Source: Cacajao melanocephalus
Lineage: Eukaryota > Chordata > Mammalia > Primates > Pitheciidae
Assembly: GCA_963573385.1 (NCBI GenBank)
Contig: CAUYLG010048188.1
Span: 1 to 64,000 of the forward strand
Length of the DNA: 64,000 nucleotides
Direction: 5' to 3'
The stretch's first letter is position 1. Each line of letters begins with the position of its first letter. This document shows positions 9,907-23,029 of this stretch, one piece after another. The translations under genes and the position numbers were made by a program. Under the pieces are notes generated by a model. It ran no database searches, was not told where the DNA came from, and worked only from the letters and a program-made list of their open reading frames with translations.

Positions 9907-12488
9907 AATGTAACAAAATCTTTGTGGTAGTTTTTTTTTTTTTTCTCTAGATGTTTGAGCATATAATCTATAATATCCTTTTTACCATTTTGACATAGAG
10001 TGTCCTCTCACGGGCATCTATTCACCTCCTCTAAGGTAGACTGGCTGCTGTCTAGAGATAGTGGAGGGCGATCATCCCTGGACTACCCAGCTCTTCTTTG
10101 GGCAGGATATTATGTTCTTAAATCTCATGTCTTACTTTATCTTGATTCAGTCTGCCATCCTGCAGAAACACATGCTTCAACAGCAGTCTCAGAAAGGGAC
10201 TGTGTTTGAAAATTCCTTTATCCTAACTTCATCTTTGACAGTTTGAAAGAGGAAAAACATTATCAATTCAACATTATTGTGCCTAATAATTCTGAAGCCT
10301 TGTTCCAGTCTTTTTGTATTCTGAACTGAACTTGCTAAAGCTTATGCTATTTTGAGTTGTTTCCTTATGTAATGTGGGGTTTTTTTTAAAGTCTTCTCTG
10401 AACATGTGTAAGTCTTCTTGTAGTTATTCTAAAGCCTCACGATGATGTGTCTTATGAATTTTTTGTGTGTAAATTTTTGAGATAATAAATACTTAAATGA
10501 GAAAAGCAAAATTTTAAACACACTTAAGGTCAACAGAAATGAATATTTTTATTTTAAGGTAGAGAATATTTTTTTAAACAAGACAGCGAAAGGAAAAATT
10601 ATTTAGCAAAAGACTGACATATTTGATTTTTTTTAAAAGAGATTCTGGTCTTATAAAGTATAAATGTAAAGCTATCAACCTGGAAAAAGACACGTGCAAT
10701 AAATAAACTAGACAAAGAATATCTTAAATATGTATAACTCCTACAAATCAGTAAGAAAAAAGTAAATAGCATAATGTTACAAAATTTTACAATGAACACA
10801 TGAATTTAAAACCTGGATATCATAAAATGAATTTAAATTATGAACTTAACAGTTGAGCAGACCTGCAATTATTTAGTGGCTTTCTATTGTGGATGATCCA
10901 TTGCAGAGATATTTTATGCTCCAGGGGTATTTCAGTATTTTAAAGAAGTATATTTTAATCTTTTACCTTATGCAGGAAGAGAATAGGGGATCAGAAAGAG
11001 GAAGCATCTTTGCAATTAATATTCTAAGTAAGAAAGACACAGAAAAGAGGTATAAAGCCCCATTATGTTGTGTTCTAAGATAATGTTATCTCACTTTTCT
11101 CACTTAGTCATTTGACAGATTTCTCTAATTGTGTTATGAATAAAGAACCAGATCTCATATGCACCTTTGTTTTCTACATTATTCTTAATTCCTATCTCAT
11201 TAATTTTGATTACTAACAAATCTTAGTAGTCATTCTGAGAATATGGTAAAATAGAGAAGTAATTTAAAATTGTAATAGTAATAGTAAAATTGAGTTACCT
11301 GCTGCCTACAATTTTAGCAGCTGCCTACAACTTTTCCCACAATTTTAGATATGTGGATGTCATTGTCTTATTTGTATTTTCTAGTCTATCTATGTAGAGT
11401 ATTTCTACAAATGGTTTTGGGGAGTGTTTTTACCATACAATTGGGACAAATATACTTTTTTCTTCAAATGATTCACAAAGAAGTATATATCTTGTTTTTA
11501 TTTTGCTAATGGTGAATGTATAGTAAAAATAGTTAAAATTAAAGCTCTTTATCAAAATCCCAGAACTATAAACTAATGATTCTCATGCTGTATCATACTT
11601 TAGGAAATCTATTTTATAGGCTTATCTACCTTCTTCTCTACTCATTGCCCATAATGTTCGATAAACTATTTAATCAATTCAGATTGTTAATTTTTTGACA
11701 TCATGCATTTTTCTTCTAAATAGTAAGTTTGATATTTGTGTTGTTTTTCCTAAGCATATTAATACAAATTATTTAGTTGATGTTTCTAATTTTATTGCTC
11801 ATTACCCTATCATTTATGGCATATCTCACCCATAAGTGAGATCCTAATTTGCACTCATTTTTCTCAACGCAAGTAGCACTTGAAGATATATGAAGTGTCT
11901 GCTTTTCAGAGATCCTTTATACCTTGCAAAAGGTGTAAACTAACCATGTATGTTTCAATCTATTCACTAACTTGTTCCCTTAAGACATGGTCAGTACTTT
12001 TTATTATTTTATGACATAACATATAAAAAATTCTGACATTAATTTTGTTTGTACATTTAGGTAGCTTAATCTTGTTTTTCTGATTGCAGTTATTTTTCTG
12101 CTTTGTTTGCTGTAAACCAAAGAAATATGACTATAACATATAGTTGTGGAATTTTTCTAATTGTTTAGGACAAAGAGAAAATAATGTATTTTTTGCCTGT
12201 TTCTTGAAATTGCATTACATAACTGGATGACATTTGCTTTGAGTTCTTGGAGTGATATCTTTTTATTTGATAGCTCTATTTTCATACAGCAGTTTCTTTT
12301 TTTGTTTTACTACTTATTCAATTTAAAGAGATAAGTTTTTGTATTGTTCCCAGATTTAGATTTTAGATCATTTTAGTTTAGAAATATTTAGTTTAGAAAT
12401 ATTACAAACATTTACAGTTCAAAACATTTAATCTCAAAGGCAAGAAGAAAAAGTTTATATTTTCTGTAGTTTTATTTCTCTAAGTCAT
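9907..12488. other. Long unassigned AT-rich stretch
   Basis: About 2.6 kb without a supportable gene. The open frames present are short, of low complexity and lack any recognisable motif. Some parts may be ancient LINE sequence, but I cannot show it. Confidence 0.5.
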
Positions 12489-12713
12489 AAATTGGCAGAA
12501 TATAGCCTGTGAGGAGGCCCAAACTACATACTGCCTCATTTAGAAAATAAAGTTTTATTGAAACCCAGACACATCTATTTGATATTGTTGATGGCTACTT
12601 TTGTATTACAACAGCAGTGTTGAGTAGTGACAATACATACTGGAGTGCATGGTCCACAAATTTGGATGTTGTTTCCATTTAGCCTTTTATAGGAAAAGTT
12701 TGCCAACTCCTGG
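12489..12713 (+). mobile_element. hAT-type non-autonomous DNA transposon relic
   Basis: AATTGGCAGAATATAGCCTG near the left end mirrors GTTTGCCAACTCCTGG at the right end as degraded terminal inverted repeats. The interior AAAATAAAGTTTTATTGAAA and TTGATGGCTACTTTTGTATT is typical of a widespread mammalian hAT/Charlie-type MER element. No transposase. Confidence 0.65.
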
Positions 12714-13060
12714 TCTTAACTATTGGTCTATTTGTTCTATGCTATATGCTATTGGGAAGAGGATATTGAAAGAATAAGATGGACAGTAGAAAGTTCAGTT
12801 TTACAAAACATTTTGTTTCCACCTTAGTAGTGAAAATCTAAATTTCACTGGAGCACAGATACCCTTATTTAATTGCTGTCATAGCCCCCAGGGGTAACCA
12901 GTTACCTTTAGCTTCATAGTACCCTTATCTTTACTCAGTGTGGCATTTGCAGCAGGTTGGGACTTTGAAAATTCCCTGCAAGCAGAGGGAGCCAACCCAT
13001 CTAAAGTTCTGCCACCCAAAGTTCGAGGCTACTTTTTTATTTCTGGTAAAGAATCCCTTC

Positions 13061-13065
<5 letters not shown>

Positions 13066-13119
<54 letters not shown>
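13066..13119. repeat. (AT)n(AC)n compound microsatellite
   Basis: About 12 AT units run directly into about 14 AC units. Confidence 0.96.
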
Positions 13120-13122
<3 letters not shown>

Positions 13123-15216
13123 TCATGGGCTGCTGAGATATCTTCTAACTAATCCCATCTTCGTTATATCTTAATGAACATCCTCAATTGTTTTTGCCTT
13201 AACAATGTACACGTATTTGTCTTCTAGCCCAGATAAAGGTATTTCTTATTTTATGCTCAGGAATTTAGTGTTGCAGACTATTACTGAAACTAAGTTATTT
13301 TACAAAGCTTATTTTTATTATGAGGACTACTGTAACAATATTCTCACAAAGTGTTGGTATAGCAGTAAAATGTTTAAGAGTCACTGTATTTGGAAAATAA
13401 CAATAATTGTTAGACACTGTATGAAAAGCAACAAAAAATAAAAGACATGCCTTTTAAAAAATAATCCAATCCATCTCTGGAAATAGAATTAATATTTAAG
13501 AAGCAATCTACTTGGTAATTAAAAGAGCAAATAGATTTAGGTTTCCAATAGAAAACCTGGACTAAAATCTATATAAACCACTGACTATGTGTCCACATTA
13601 CATTGCAGCATTAACTCTCCATTTTTATTTTTATTTCTCTTTTATTTTTATTGACTCTCCATCTTCATTTTTATTTAATCTGAATATGCTTCAGAACAAA
13701 TTCTTTAACAAGTTTAAAAATATTAGGTGATTTCAGCCCTTCTTTGATTTATATTTCTAGGAATTCTTTAAGGAGACTTGTATCTCCTGTAATACACACT
13801 ACTGCCTGCTCTGACAGCCCAACTTTCCTCAGGACCCCGATTCTCTTGCAGATATATGATTTTGTCTAAATCTTGATTATACAAAATAACCAGTCCTCTT
13901 TTCCTCCATTTCCCACTTCCAAAGCTCCTAGGTTACAACTCCTGGGTATATACAGCTTACTTCACTATTTTACCCCCAAGGAGACTTGACTATTCTAGGA
14001 AGGCATTTAGAAGTTGGAATATTTCAATTTTTTGACGATCTGGAGAGCTGTGAATTTCCATGACCACTGATTTGGTATGTTTCCACACAATATATATAAT
14101 CAACACTTTAAAATAAAAATCCAACCACAGTGAATAAACACTCAGTGAGAATACTGAACTCAATGCACTGGCATATTCCAAAAAGAAAATTTTTCCACAT
14201 ATAAAATAGACTTCATCATATGTGGATTCAAATTATTCAAATATTTGAAGACACTTCATATTTTAGGCACCATGTCAAATGTTGGGGATACAAACCAGAT
14301 GTAAATCTCTGTTTCAAGTTGCTTCCTGTCTGTAACTGCATAATGAACAAATAATTACCATATGACATTCATAAAACTAAGAATTAGAGTGATACATGAT
14401 ATGAGAGCACACAGAGGAGATTCATGATTAAGCTGGAAGCCAGAAGAGCAGGATTTTGTGGTACAGAGAAGACTAAGTCCTGAGAGAACAAGGATAAGGA
14501 GCAAGAAGACCCTCCCACACCACTGGAGCAGTATTTGAAACATAGACAACAGAAAAAATAAAAAAATAAATAAATAAAGTGATCTTCTGGTGTAACTGAG
14601 GGCAATATACAGTTGAAAGTGCAAGAGGGAAAACCCATGATGTGACAGGTAAATTGGGGACAAAACATGAAAGAGATGATATGATAGCTTTAGTGTTTGA
14701 GCTCAGGCCAGAGTTGCACACTGAAATGTCATCGGAGACCAGAGTAGATTTCTCATTCTGTGAAGTTGGCAGTAGAAACAGCATTGAGTAGTGGGAACTG
14801 TGAACAACTAGAGAGTTAGTGCATTTCTTGCTTAAAATCCTCCAAGTTAAAATGAGTTTAAAACATTATGCTAGCAAACAAAAGTCTCTTTGGCCAGATT
14901 TGTTCAAAGGCCAACAGATTGCAACGCCTTCATGGGACTGTAGATAGCCACTGAAGAAACTTAACGATATCATCATGTTAGCATGATGATCCGGAGAAAC
15001 ATAAATTTCCATGATTAGTGCTTTGTCAATTTAGCAAGTTATTCTGAGAAGGTGAGGGAATGACACAATATATACTGAATGTCTAGCATTGCACCAGACA
15101 CAACAGAATACCTAATAAATAGTAATGTCTTTCTCTTTCATCTTTTCCATCTATCACTATCCCCACAGAAAAGAGAAATCAGCATTAGGGGAGACCCAAA
15201 TTGATGGCAAAATCGT
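13120..15216. other. Unassigned stretch
   Basis: No gene or well-defined repeat recognised. Apparent minus-strand frames around 14,355-14,784 overlap one another in different frames and have no motif. Confidence 0.5.
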
Positions 15217-15700
15217 ATATTCATTTCTCATTGCTGCTATAACAAATTAGCGCAAACCTTATGATTTAAAACAACAGAAATTTATTGTCACAGTTTGGGA
15301 GACCAGAAGTTTAAAATCAGTTTTACAGAGAAGAAATCAAGGTGCCAGCAGGAGTGTGTTCCCTTCGGACATTCCAGGAAAGAATCAATTCCTTGCATTT
15401 TTCAGCTTCCTGTGGCTGCCAGCATTCCTTAGCTTGTAATCACATCACTCAGATCTCTCTCTGGTATCACATTGCCTTTTCTTCTTATTAAATCTCCTTT
15501 TCCCTCCTAAATATAAATATAGCATTCCAGATAGATAGATAGATAGATAGATTGCATTCAGAAACTACTCAGATAATACAGGATAAACTCCTCACCCTAA
15601 GAACCTAACCTGATCGCATTTTATATGACATAAGTTAACATTTGTAGGTTCCTCAGATTAGGACATAGATATCTTCTGAAGAGCTAGTATTTGCCTACTA
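15217..15700 (-). mobile_element. MLT1-type LTR, minus strand, with GATA repeat
   Basis: Reverse complement of an MLT1-family LTR: CATTGCTGCTATAACAAATT, AAACAACAGAAATTTATTG, TTCAGCTTCCTGTGGCTGCC, then ACCTAACCTGATCGCATTTT near the end. A short GATA run at 15,530-15,552 lies inside. No internal MaLR sequence. Confidence 0.7.
15530..15552. repeat. (GATA)5-6 microsatellite
   Basis: Five to six GATA units within the MLT1-type LTR. Confidence 0.9.
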
Positions 15701-15740
15701 CAAGTAAGAAATCATTTCTTGAGCAAATTGTTTCTGGAGT

Positions 15741-16322
15741 TTATTAATCAGAGGTCTCCACAGGAACACAACAATAGAATAGATGATAGATAGATAGACA
15801 GATAGATAGATAGATAATAGATAAAAAAATAGATACATATGTAGATACATAGATATATGAATAGATAGGTGGTCATAGATAGATAGATAGATAGGTAGAT
15901 AGACAGACAGACAGACAGATAGATAAGAAAGACTTGGCACATGTGGTTAAGGGGCTGAGGAGTTCCAAGATTTGCAGTTGGCAAGTTAGAGACCTAGAAG
16001 AGCTGATGGTGTAGTTCCAGTGCATGTCCAAATGTCTGAGGTGCAGGAAAGGTGATGCTGTAAGTCCCTGTCCAAGTCCAAGTTTGAAGTCAAAAGAAGA
16101 CGGATGTCCCAGCCGGAAAACAGGGAGAGAAAGCAAATTCTCTCTTACTTCAGACCTTTAGCTAGTTGGATGAGTTCTATCCACATTGGTAAGAGCCATT
16201 TGCTTTGCTCAATATACTGAACCAATAGAAACACTCTCACAGGCATACCCAGAATAATGTTTAATCAAATATCTGGGTACCACTTGGCTCAGTCAACTTG
16301 ACACAAAAAATTAACCATCTTA
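15741..16322 (-). mobile_element. ERV-L-class LTR, minus strand, with GATA/GACA array
   Basis: On the minus strand it starts near TTAATTTTTTGTGTCAAGTT and proceeds through AACATTATTCTGGGTATGCC, ACTGGAACTACACCATCAGC and CTTGCCAACTGCAAATCTTG, ending near GGTCTCCACAGG in an AT/GATA-rich terminus. This is the layout of a common ERV-L (MLT2-like) LTR. The terminal AT-rich zone has become a GATA/GACA microsatellite. Confidence 0.65.
15782..15925. repeat. (GATA)n/(GACA)n compound array
   Basis: About 140 bp of GATA units with GACA runs (GACAGACAGACAGACA near 15,901-15,918) and interruptions such as AAAAAATAGATACATATGTA. Confidence 0.95.
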
Positions 16323-18019
16323 GGAGTCTAAATTATTTTAGAGGTTCATAATTCCACTTATAAACATAATGACTATTAAGTTGCTATGTATTATTCATTA
16401 TTCAAAAATTTGTTAACATTAACTAACTTAAATGCCTGTTTTAAAGATTTAAAGATGGGAAGGAAAAGGGTATGTTATGTATAACATGTCATACCAAGGC
16501 AGGGACTTTGCATTGTTCCTTGTTTCTCCCAAGTCCAGGATTCATGGGAAAAGATAAAAGTAGCAGCCTGAAAATAAAATTTAAATATACAGAGCAGAAC
16601 TGAATTATCAAATCTTTCCCCCATCCTATTTGTGTAATTAAATCTGTTGTTTTTTATTTTACTGCAGCCTATACCTCTCTAATCTACTACTGTAGTACTC
16701 TGCTATTCCATGAGGAGAGAGCTATAAGATTCTATAGATAAATCCTATTTCTCTACTCTTAGGCTTTATTATAAGATATAGATTATTTTTGAAGTCAGAA
16801 GTTTGTGCTAACCTAATTTAACTATATTTTTCAAGGAGTCAGTTTAAATATTTTTATGATAGAATAATGTGACAGTTACTTATACGCATTCCTGTATCAT
16901 AAAATACTCGGGGTTATTTGCAGCAATAGTAATTTATATCATCCTGATTGTGATGTTTCTAGAGTCTGTTTGACAACTTTATCATATGGTGTTTTAACTA
17001 AATGGAACATCTGCTTGTTTTTCCAGTGTACAATCATGGCAAGTGGCCCCATTTTGCATAAAAACTTAGGTCTATCTGGTCATTTGGAGGACTGATAACC
17101 TAGATAGTTTTGTGTTTATACATGTGATTGCTGCCTCTGTTCACTACATTTTGAGAAACACTGTAGTGAGGAGTTTTATGGGGAAAAATAGCAAGTGCTA
17201 AAGAATTTCAGAACCCACATGATTTATAGATAAATTTATGGAAAGCTGTAAGGTGAAATTATGAGTAAAATTAAAAGAAGTGTTTTGAAGCAATCTTTCT
17301 ACTAACTGCCCAGAAAGTATAATTCTTCCAATCTCCGTGGATTTACACACTCTCTCTATATGTATATATTTATATATGTGCTTGTGTATGTATATATATT
17401 AAAACATGTCCTTTTTCTTCATTCCAGACATATAAATAAAATCTTACATTGTGAATAATTATGCAAACTCAGTGAATAACTGAAAACAAAATTCTCATTT
17501 CAGTATCACGTGTCATTTTATTAAATAAAATAATTTATTTCATTAAGAATATTACTACTATAATATAGAAAGAAAAATATAGAATAAAAATATGAAAGAG
17601 GAATTTAAATTTGCACATAATAAAGATTTAAAAATCACCAGCTAGTACAATTATATACTAAAAGTTGATAATATGTATTTTACTACAATAGAAGGAACAC
17701 AGGGTCACATTTATAAGTGATCCCAAAATGATTTCACAAGTACAAATATGTTGATATCAAAATACTAACATAATAAACAGACACAATTACATAACAAATA
17801 TGACTTTATAGAGTAGGATATTTTTTCGATTTCTCAAATAATTCACTTCAAACTTCAGTGTGGTCTCATCACTTAGTTTAGTGATTTTGCAATAAGGAGG
17901 ATTTCTGAAATCGTTTAATAGGTAGTGATATGTCAATAAATATGTTTCAGAAGTGGCATGCTAAGACCAGTCTAGGAGAAAGATTGTTCTTTTACTGAAT
18001 AGCACAAATTGCTTGAAAT
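16323..18019. other. Unassigned AT-rich stretch
   Basis: No gene. Contains a short TATATGTATATATTTATATA-like low-complexity patch around 17,352-17,400. Confidence 0.5.
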
Positions 18020-18621
18020 ACAGCTTACTAAAGTGAAACAACGAAAAGAGAAAACCTGAGTAGCCCCATATCTGTTAAATAAATTGAATTTATACCAATG
18101 AAAAAATTTTAAAATTTCCCATAGAGATATGAAACCCAGATAATTTCATCAGTGAATTCTATTAAACCTTTTTGTATAAATTACATCAGTCTACAAAAAC
18201 TCTTCCAGAAAATGAAGAAAACTCATGCCAACTCATTTTGTGAGGACAGCAGGACTATGATACCAAAATTAGACACAAACATCACAGAAATGAAATTACA
18301 GAACTATGTCAGTTGTTAATATAAACATGAAAATCTTCAACAAAATAGTAGCAAATTGAATGCGGTAATAAATGAAAAAGATAATACATGATGATTATAT
18401 GGGGTTTGTCATAGGAATTCAAGTTTGCTTCAAAAAGTGAAAATAAATTTAATCCACCAAATTAATTGAAAAAATGAAATCATTTGATTATCTCAGTAGG
18501 TGGAGAAAAAACAATTGTTAAAATTTAAAACTCATTCATAATACATGATAAACACTTTCAGCAAACTACCTGGTAAAGAACATTAATGAAATGTCTACAA
18601 CTGGTATTATAACCAAGGGCA

Positions 18622-18790
18622 GCATCAAAGGCATGTGACCTCTGCAGTTACACAATGCCTCTTGCTTCAAAGGGCCCTCTACTTGGTTTAATGATCTGCT
18701 GTTGCTGTTTTGAGGTTCTTAATAATTTTTAGACATGGAACTCCACATTTTCACTTTTATTTGGGCCTCACTTAATTGTAAAAGACAATG
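18622..18790. mobile_element. Unidentified insertion within the L1
   Basis: The L1 ORF2 match stops near 18,620 and resumes near 18,790 at roughly the next expected position. The ~170 bp between (GGCCCTCTACTTGGTTTAATG, CTGCTGTTGCTGTTTTGAGG, TTCTTAATAATTTTTAGAC) is not L1. It resembles a dispersed non-LINE repeat I have seen but cannot name. Confidence 0.45.
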
Positions 18791-19429
18791 CTTTCTTTTC
18801 TATGATCAGGAAGAAAGCCACGATGTCTACTATTCCCACTTTCATTTCCGTGTGATACTGGAGGCCCCAGCTGATGTCATAATTCAGGAAGAAAGGAGAG
18901 GTACAAATCGTAGGAAAAAAAAAAAAGGAAAGGAAAAACTGCTTCTACTTGCAGGTAGAAAGCTTAAGTAGGAAAGGCTAGAAGTCTACTTTAAAAATTA
19001 CTAAAATTATTAAGTGAATTTATTCAACTGGTAGATAAAAGTTCAATAAATCAATGTATTTTTATGTACTAGTTATAAACAATTTGAAAAGAAAAATTTT
19101 CAAATTACTGTTTACATTGGTATCAAACATAAAATATTGAACACGTTTAACCAAAGATGTGTGAAATCTATGTACAGAAAAATAACTAAACACTCCATAA
19201 CTAGATTAGAAAAAATCTAAGTGAATGAAGATATAGTCCATGTGTATAAATTGAAAGGCCCAATGTCATTATAGTAATACTTTTCCTCAAATTTATTTAT
19301 AGGTCCAATACATTTTCAATCAAAATTCCAATTCTAAGAGTTTTCTTTTTCTCTTTTTTTTTCTCTTTTAGAAGTGGACAGGCTGATTATAAAAGTTACA
19401 AAGGAAAAAAAAATTTAAGGCCAAAATAA

Positions 19430-19722
19430 CTAAATTTTTTGTTTCTGTTTTTGTTTTTGTTTTAGAGATGGGGCTTCATTCTATTATGTTGCCCAGGCTG
19501 GAGTGCAGTGGTCTGATCATTGATCAGTGCAGACTCCTGGGAGCGAGTGATCCTCCTCAGCCTCTGAGGTTGAAGGCCACCATGCTCAGCTAATTTTCCA
19601 AGTCTTTTTTAGAGATAAGCTTTTGCTGCTACCCAGGCTGGTCTGGAACTCCCGGCTTTAACAGATCTTCCCCCTCAGCCTCTCAGTCCCTGAGATTACA
19701 GGTGTTGGCCACTACACCAGGT
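19430..19722 (-). mobile_element. Old Alu (J-like), minus strand
   Basis: Antisense Alu: T-rich start, AGAGATGGGGCTTCATTCTA, TTGCCCAGGCTGGAGTGCAG, CTACCCAGGCTGGTCTGG, ending near GGCCACTACACCAGGTC. It is strongly diverged. It is flanked by CCAAAATAA at 19,421-19,429 and 19,723-19,731, a probable target-site duplication in the L1. Confidence 0.85.
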
Positions 19723-21158
19723 CCAAAATAATTTTTAAAATCAATACTTTTTAAAATGAAGTAGGATTTTCACTACTTAATTTTAAGACTTTCTATGAAC
19801 CTGACAACAATGTAGTATTGGTTTCAGGAGTAATTGATATATTGAGTTTATAAAATAAAGAAACAAGTAAAAGAATCAACATTTAGTGTTAATTGATTTT
19901 TGACTAAAGTGCCAAAGCTATACAATGGAGAAAGGATAGTCTTTTTCAAGAACTAGGTATCTGTATGGGGCTGTAGGAGAGAATCCTTCATCTGTATCTC
20001 AGATCCTTCAAAAAAGTTAATGGGGAATAGGCAGTAAATATAAACTTAAACATAAAATCATTAAAATTCCCAAATAAAACACAGGAATGTATCTTGGCCA
20101 CCATGAAGTAGGCAAATATTTCTTATAACGCAAAAAGAAAATGTGATAAATTTAACTTCATCAAAATTAAAAATTTCCACTCTTGACAGTGTTAAATAAA
20201 TAAAAAAGCAAAACGAGTTACGGACTAAAGGAAATATTTATAATAAATGTAACAAACAAAGGATTTATCCTCAGAATAGATAAAGAACAACTACAAACCA
20301 TAACAAAGAGAAAAACTCATGGTAAAATGGGCTGAAACAAATATTTCATGAAAATGTTTTATATCTTGATTTGTCTAATGGTTTCATGGTTGTATTTGCT
20401 AAAACTCATGAAATGTATACTTAATATTCATCAATGAATGAATGGAAAAAGAAAATAATGGCATGTGTACACAATGGCATACTATTTGGCTATAAAGAGG
20501 ATTGAAATTCTGTCATTTGAAGCAACATTAATGGTAGAACTGGAAATCATTATGTTACCTTAATAAGCCAGTCACCAAAAGACAAGTATCACATGTGTTC
20601 TCACTCATATGTTGGGTCTAAAAGCATTGATCTCATGGAGGTTGAGAGTAGAATGATAGGAACTCGAGGCTGAGAGGGGTGGATGGGGGAATAAAGAGAG
20701 ATTGGTAAATGGGTACAAACATACAGTTAGTAGAAGGAATAAGTGCTAGTGCTCAATAGCACAGTAGGGAAAATATAGTTAATAATAATTTATCATATAT
20801 TTCAAAATAGCTAGAAGAGAAGATTTGAAACGTTCCCACAACAAAGAATTAATAAATGTTTGAGGTAATAGATTTCCTATTTCCCTAATTTGATCATTAA
20901 ATACTGTATGCATATATCAAAATATCACATGTACCCCATAAATATGTACAATTTTTATATATCAATAAAAAATCATGCACTTAAAATTTGTGCATTTTCA
21001 TGTGGTTAATTATACTCCAACAAATTTGATTAAAAATGAAAGAAAAAAGAAAATGATTCTACACTCCCACAACAGTTAAAAATTATTTATAATTTTTCTA
21101 GTTTCTTCTACATGTCATCTACATATTTACTTTGTTTGCTTATCTATAAACTTATTTC

Positions 21159-21476
21159 CTTTTTTTCTTTTATTTTTTTCTGTGGTTTTTTTTCTTTGAG
21201 ACAGACTATCACTCTCTTGCCCAGGCTGGAATGCAGTGGCACGATCTCAGCTCACTGCAACCTCCACCTCCAGGTTCAAGCAATTATCCTGCCTCAGCCT
21301 CCCAAGTAGCTGGGACTACAGGCGTGCCACCACGCGCAGCTAATTTTTATATTTTTAGTAGAGATGGGGTTTCACCATATTGGTCAGGCTGGTCTTGAAC
21401 TCCTGACCTCAGGTGATCCACCTACCTCAGCCTCCCAGAGTGCTGGGATTACAGGTGTGAGGCACCACACCCAGCA
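21159..21476 (-). mobile_element. Alu element, minus strand
   Basis: Full-length antisense Alu with pyrimidine tail, GAGACAGACTATCACTCTC, GCCCAGGCTGGAATGCAGTG, GTAGAGATGGGGTTTCACC and CTGGGATTACAGGTGTGAGG. Flanking TATAAACTTATTTC (21,145-21,158) and TATAAACTTACTTT (21,477-21,490) are a target-site duplication. Confidence 0.95.
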
Positions 21477-21490
21477 TATAAACTTACTTT

Positions 21491-22084
21491 CTAAGATTAC
21501 TGTAGATATATTTTTGCTTTGTATTTTCTATTAGTTAAGAAAGAAAATAAAGCATTCTTGATAGTTTCAAATATATTTTTGTGGTAATACCTTATTAGTA
21601 TTTCTACTGAAAGCAATAATAATATCAGTGAAAAACCTCTTATTTTTCTGGAAATAGCTAACATAATTTTTCTGTATTACTATTTTTTATATTCAATTAA
21701 TTCTTTCAGAAAAAAATGTCAAAAACAACTGACAGACATGATGAATTTTATTCTTTTTGTTCAAGGAATGACAATGTTTAAAATCATAATTTTGTCTATG
21801 AGTATATATATACTCACTTTCTAATAATTTAGGACATGCTGTGTTATTATTTTCTTTATATTTTCGTGCATATAGGAGATACTATTTTAATTGTGTCAAA
21901 TTTGAAGTGGTAACATACTGGTGAGAATTTTTAGTTTCAGACAATACAATCTACCTTAACTTGTTTTAGAGGAAAGAGATATCTGAATAACGACAGCTTA
22001 TAGAATTATTGGAAGAAATGAAGAGATAAACTCTAAACTAAATTTTGGAGAAATAGTTCTTAGAATTTTAACATAGAGCTAATC
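21491..22084. other. Unassigned stretch between Alus
   Basis: AT-rich sequence with no gene or nameable repeat. Confidence 0.5.
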
Positions 22085-22306
22085 TTTTTTGTTGTTGTTG
22101 TTAGAGGGAATCACACTCTGTCGCCCAGGCTAGAGTGCAATAGTGCAGTCTCGACTCACTGCAACCTCCACCTCCCGGGTTGAAGCAATTATCCTGCCTC
22201 AGCCTCCTGAGTAGCTGGGATTACAGGTGTGTGCCACCATGCCCAGCTAATTTTTGTTTTTTTAGTAGAGGTGAGGTTTCACCATGTTGGTCAGGCTGGC
22301 CTTGAG
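22085..22306 (-). mobile_element. 5'-truncated Alu, minus strand
   Basis: Antisense Alu from the T-rich tail (TTTTTTGTTGTTGTTGTTAG) through GTCGCCCAGGCTAGAGTGC to CACCATGTTGGTCAGGCTGG. It stops before the consensus 5' end (right side), so roughly 70 bp of the 5' end is missing. Confidence 0.92.
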
Positions 22307-23029
22307 GACTGATCTTCTGGGGGCTTGCTGCCTCTCCTGAGAAGTTGATATAGGTAATTGCTATCAGTGCTTCAGACTCCAGGTGATATTGCCTCTATCC
22401 CAAAGTAGAAACTGGTGTTTACTGCAGAAAATAACCAGAAAATGGACAATTTGCTCCTTGCCTGTTTTTTTCGCAAGGTGAGTCCCATGACTGTATCTGA
22501 TGGACAAAGCCTAAATCATCAATATGCATCTTGGTGGCAAATGAAATGAGAAATGCAGTAGTTTGTGCTTCATTCATTCATTGATCCTACCATTCACTCA
22601 TCCTCCCATTTAATTTACTGTTTTCTACAGTGAGAGTTCAGAATACACTATGGATAATGCTCAAAATGTAGTGGGAAAATTTAAAAATCTTTAAACGGCT
22701 ATGGAATGATGAATGTTCAGTAGAGTTGAATCTTTGTTTTTATTTTTTGTTGTTTTAATGATTTTTTTCAGAGAATTTGTCCTATTCAGTTCTTTCATTT
22801 CATAATTTATTAAAGTCTTCTTTATGATTCATGCATAAAAATCCATAAGGACTGCAAAAAAGTTACATGTGGTTTTTGTCATGTACAGGGATTTATATAC
22901 ACAGCTATCTTTTGTATCTATCATTATTTTTCATAAATCTCTATTCAAAAGTTATTTAATCTCACTGATGCCTTCCAATCACTGATTGTAGTTTTTTTAA
23001 TTGATCATCAGCTGCCTGAAAATTTACTT
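22307..23029. other. Unassigned stretch
   Basis: No gene. Mixed-composition DNA at 22,307-22,560 could be an old LTR but shows no clear promoter or polyadenylation arrangement. Confidence 0.4.

Larger units (their letters stand above)
18020..21050 (+). mobile_element. Long decayed LINE-1 (ORF2 to 3' end)
   Basis: About 3 kb collinear with L1 ORF2 and 3'-UTR on the plus strand. In order: the RT region (CTTCCAGAAAATGAAGAAAA, TAGACACAAACATCACAG, AATCTTCAACAAAATAGTAG near 18,200-18,350); ATGATCAGGAAGAAAGCCACGA and a polyadenosine-rich lysine block near 18,800-18,960; AATTGATTTTTGACTAAAGT near 19,890; then the ORF2 end (ACACAATGGCATACTATTTGG near 20,470) and a 3'-UTR ending near 21,045. Many stops and indels are present. 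It is interrupted by an unidentified insertion at 18,622-18,790 and an old Alu at 19,430-19,722. Age class L1M. Confidence 0.8.

Noticed and set aside
14355..14784. Three overlapping minus-strand frames of about 100 codons
   Set aside because: They overlap in different frames over the same DNA, which argues for chance; hydrophobic composition reflects T-rich sequence.
15698..16136. Minus-strand frames rich in Leu/Ser/Ile/Tyr
   Set aside because: Translation of the GATA/GACA array gives repeated LSIYLSIY-type peptides; no coding meaning.
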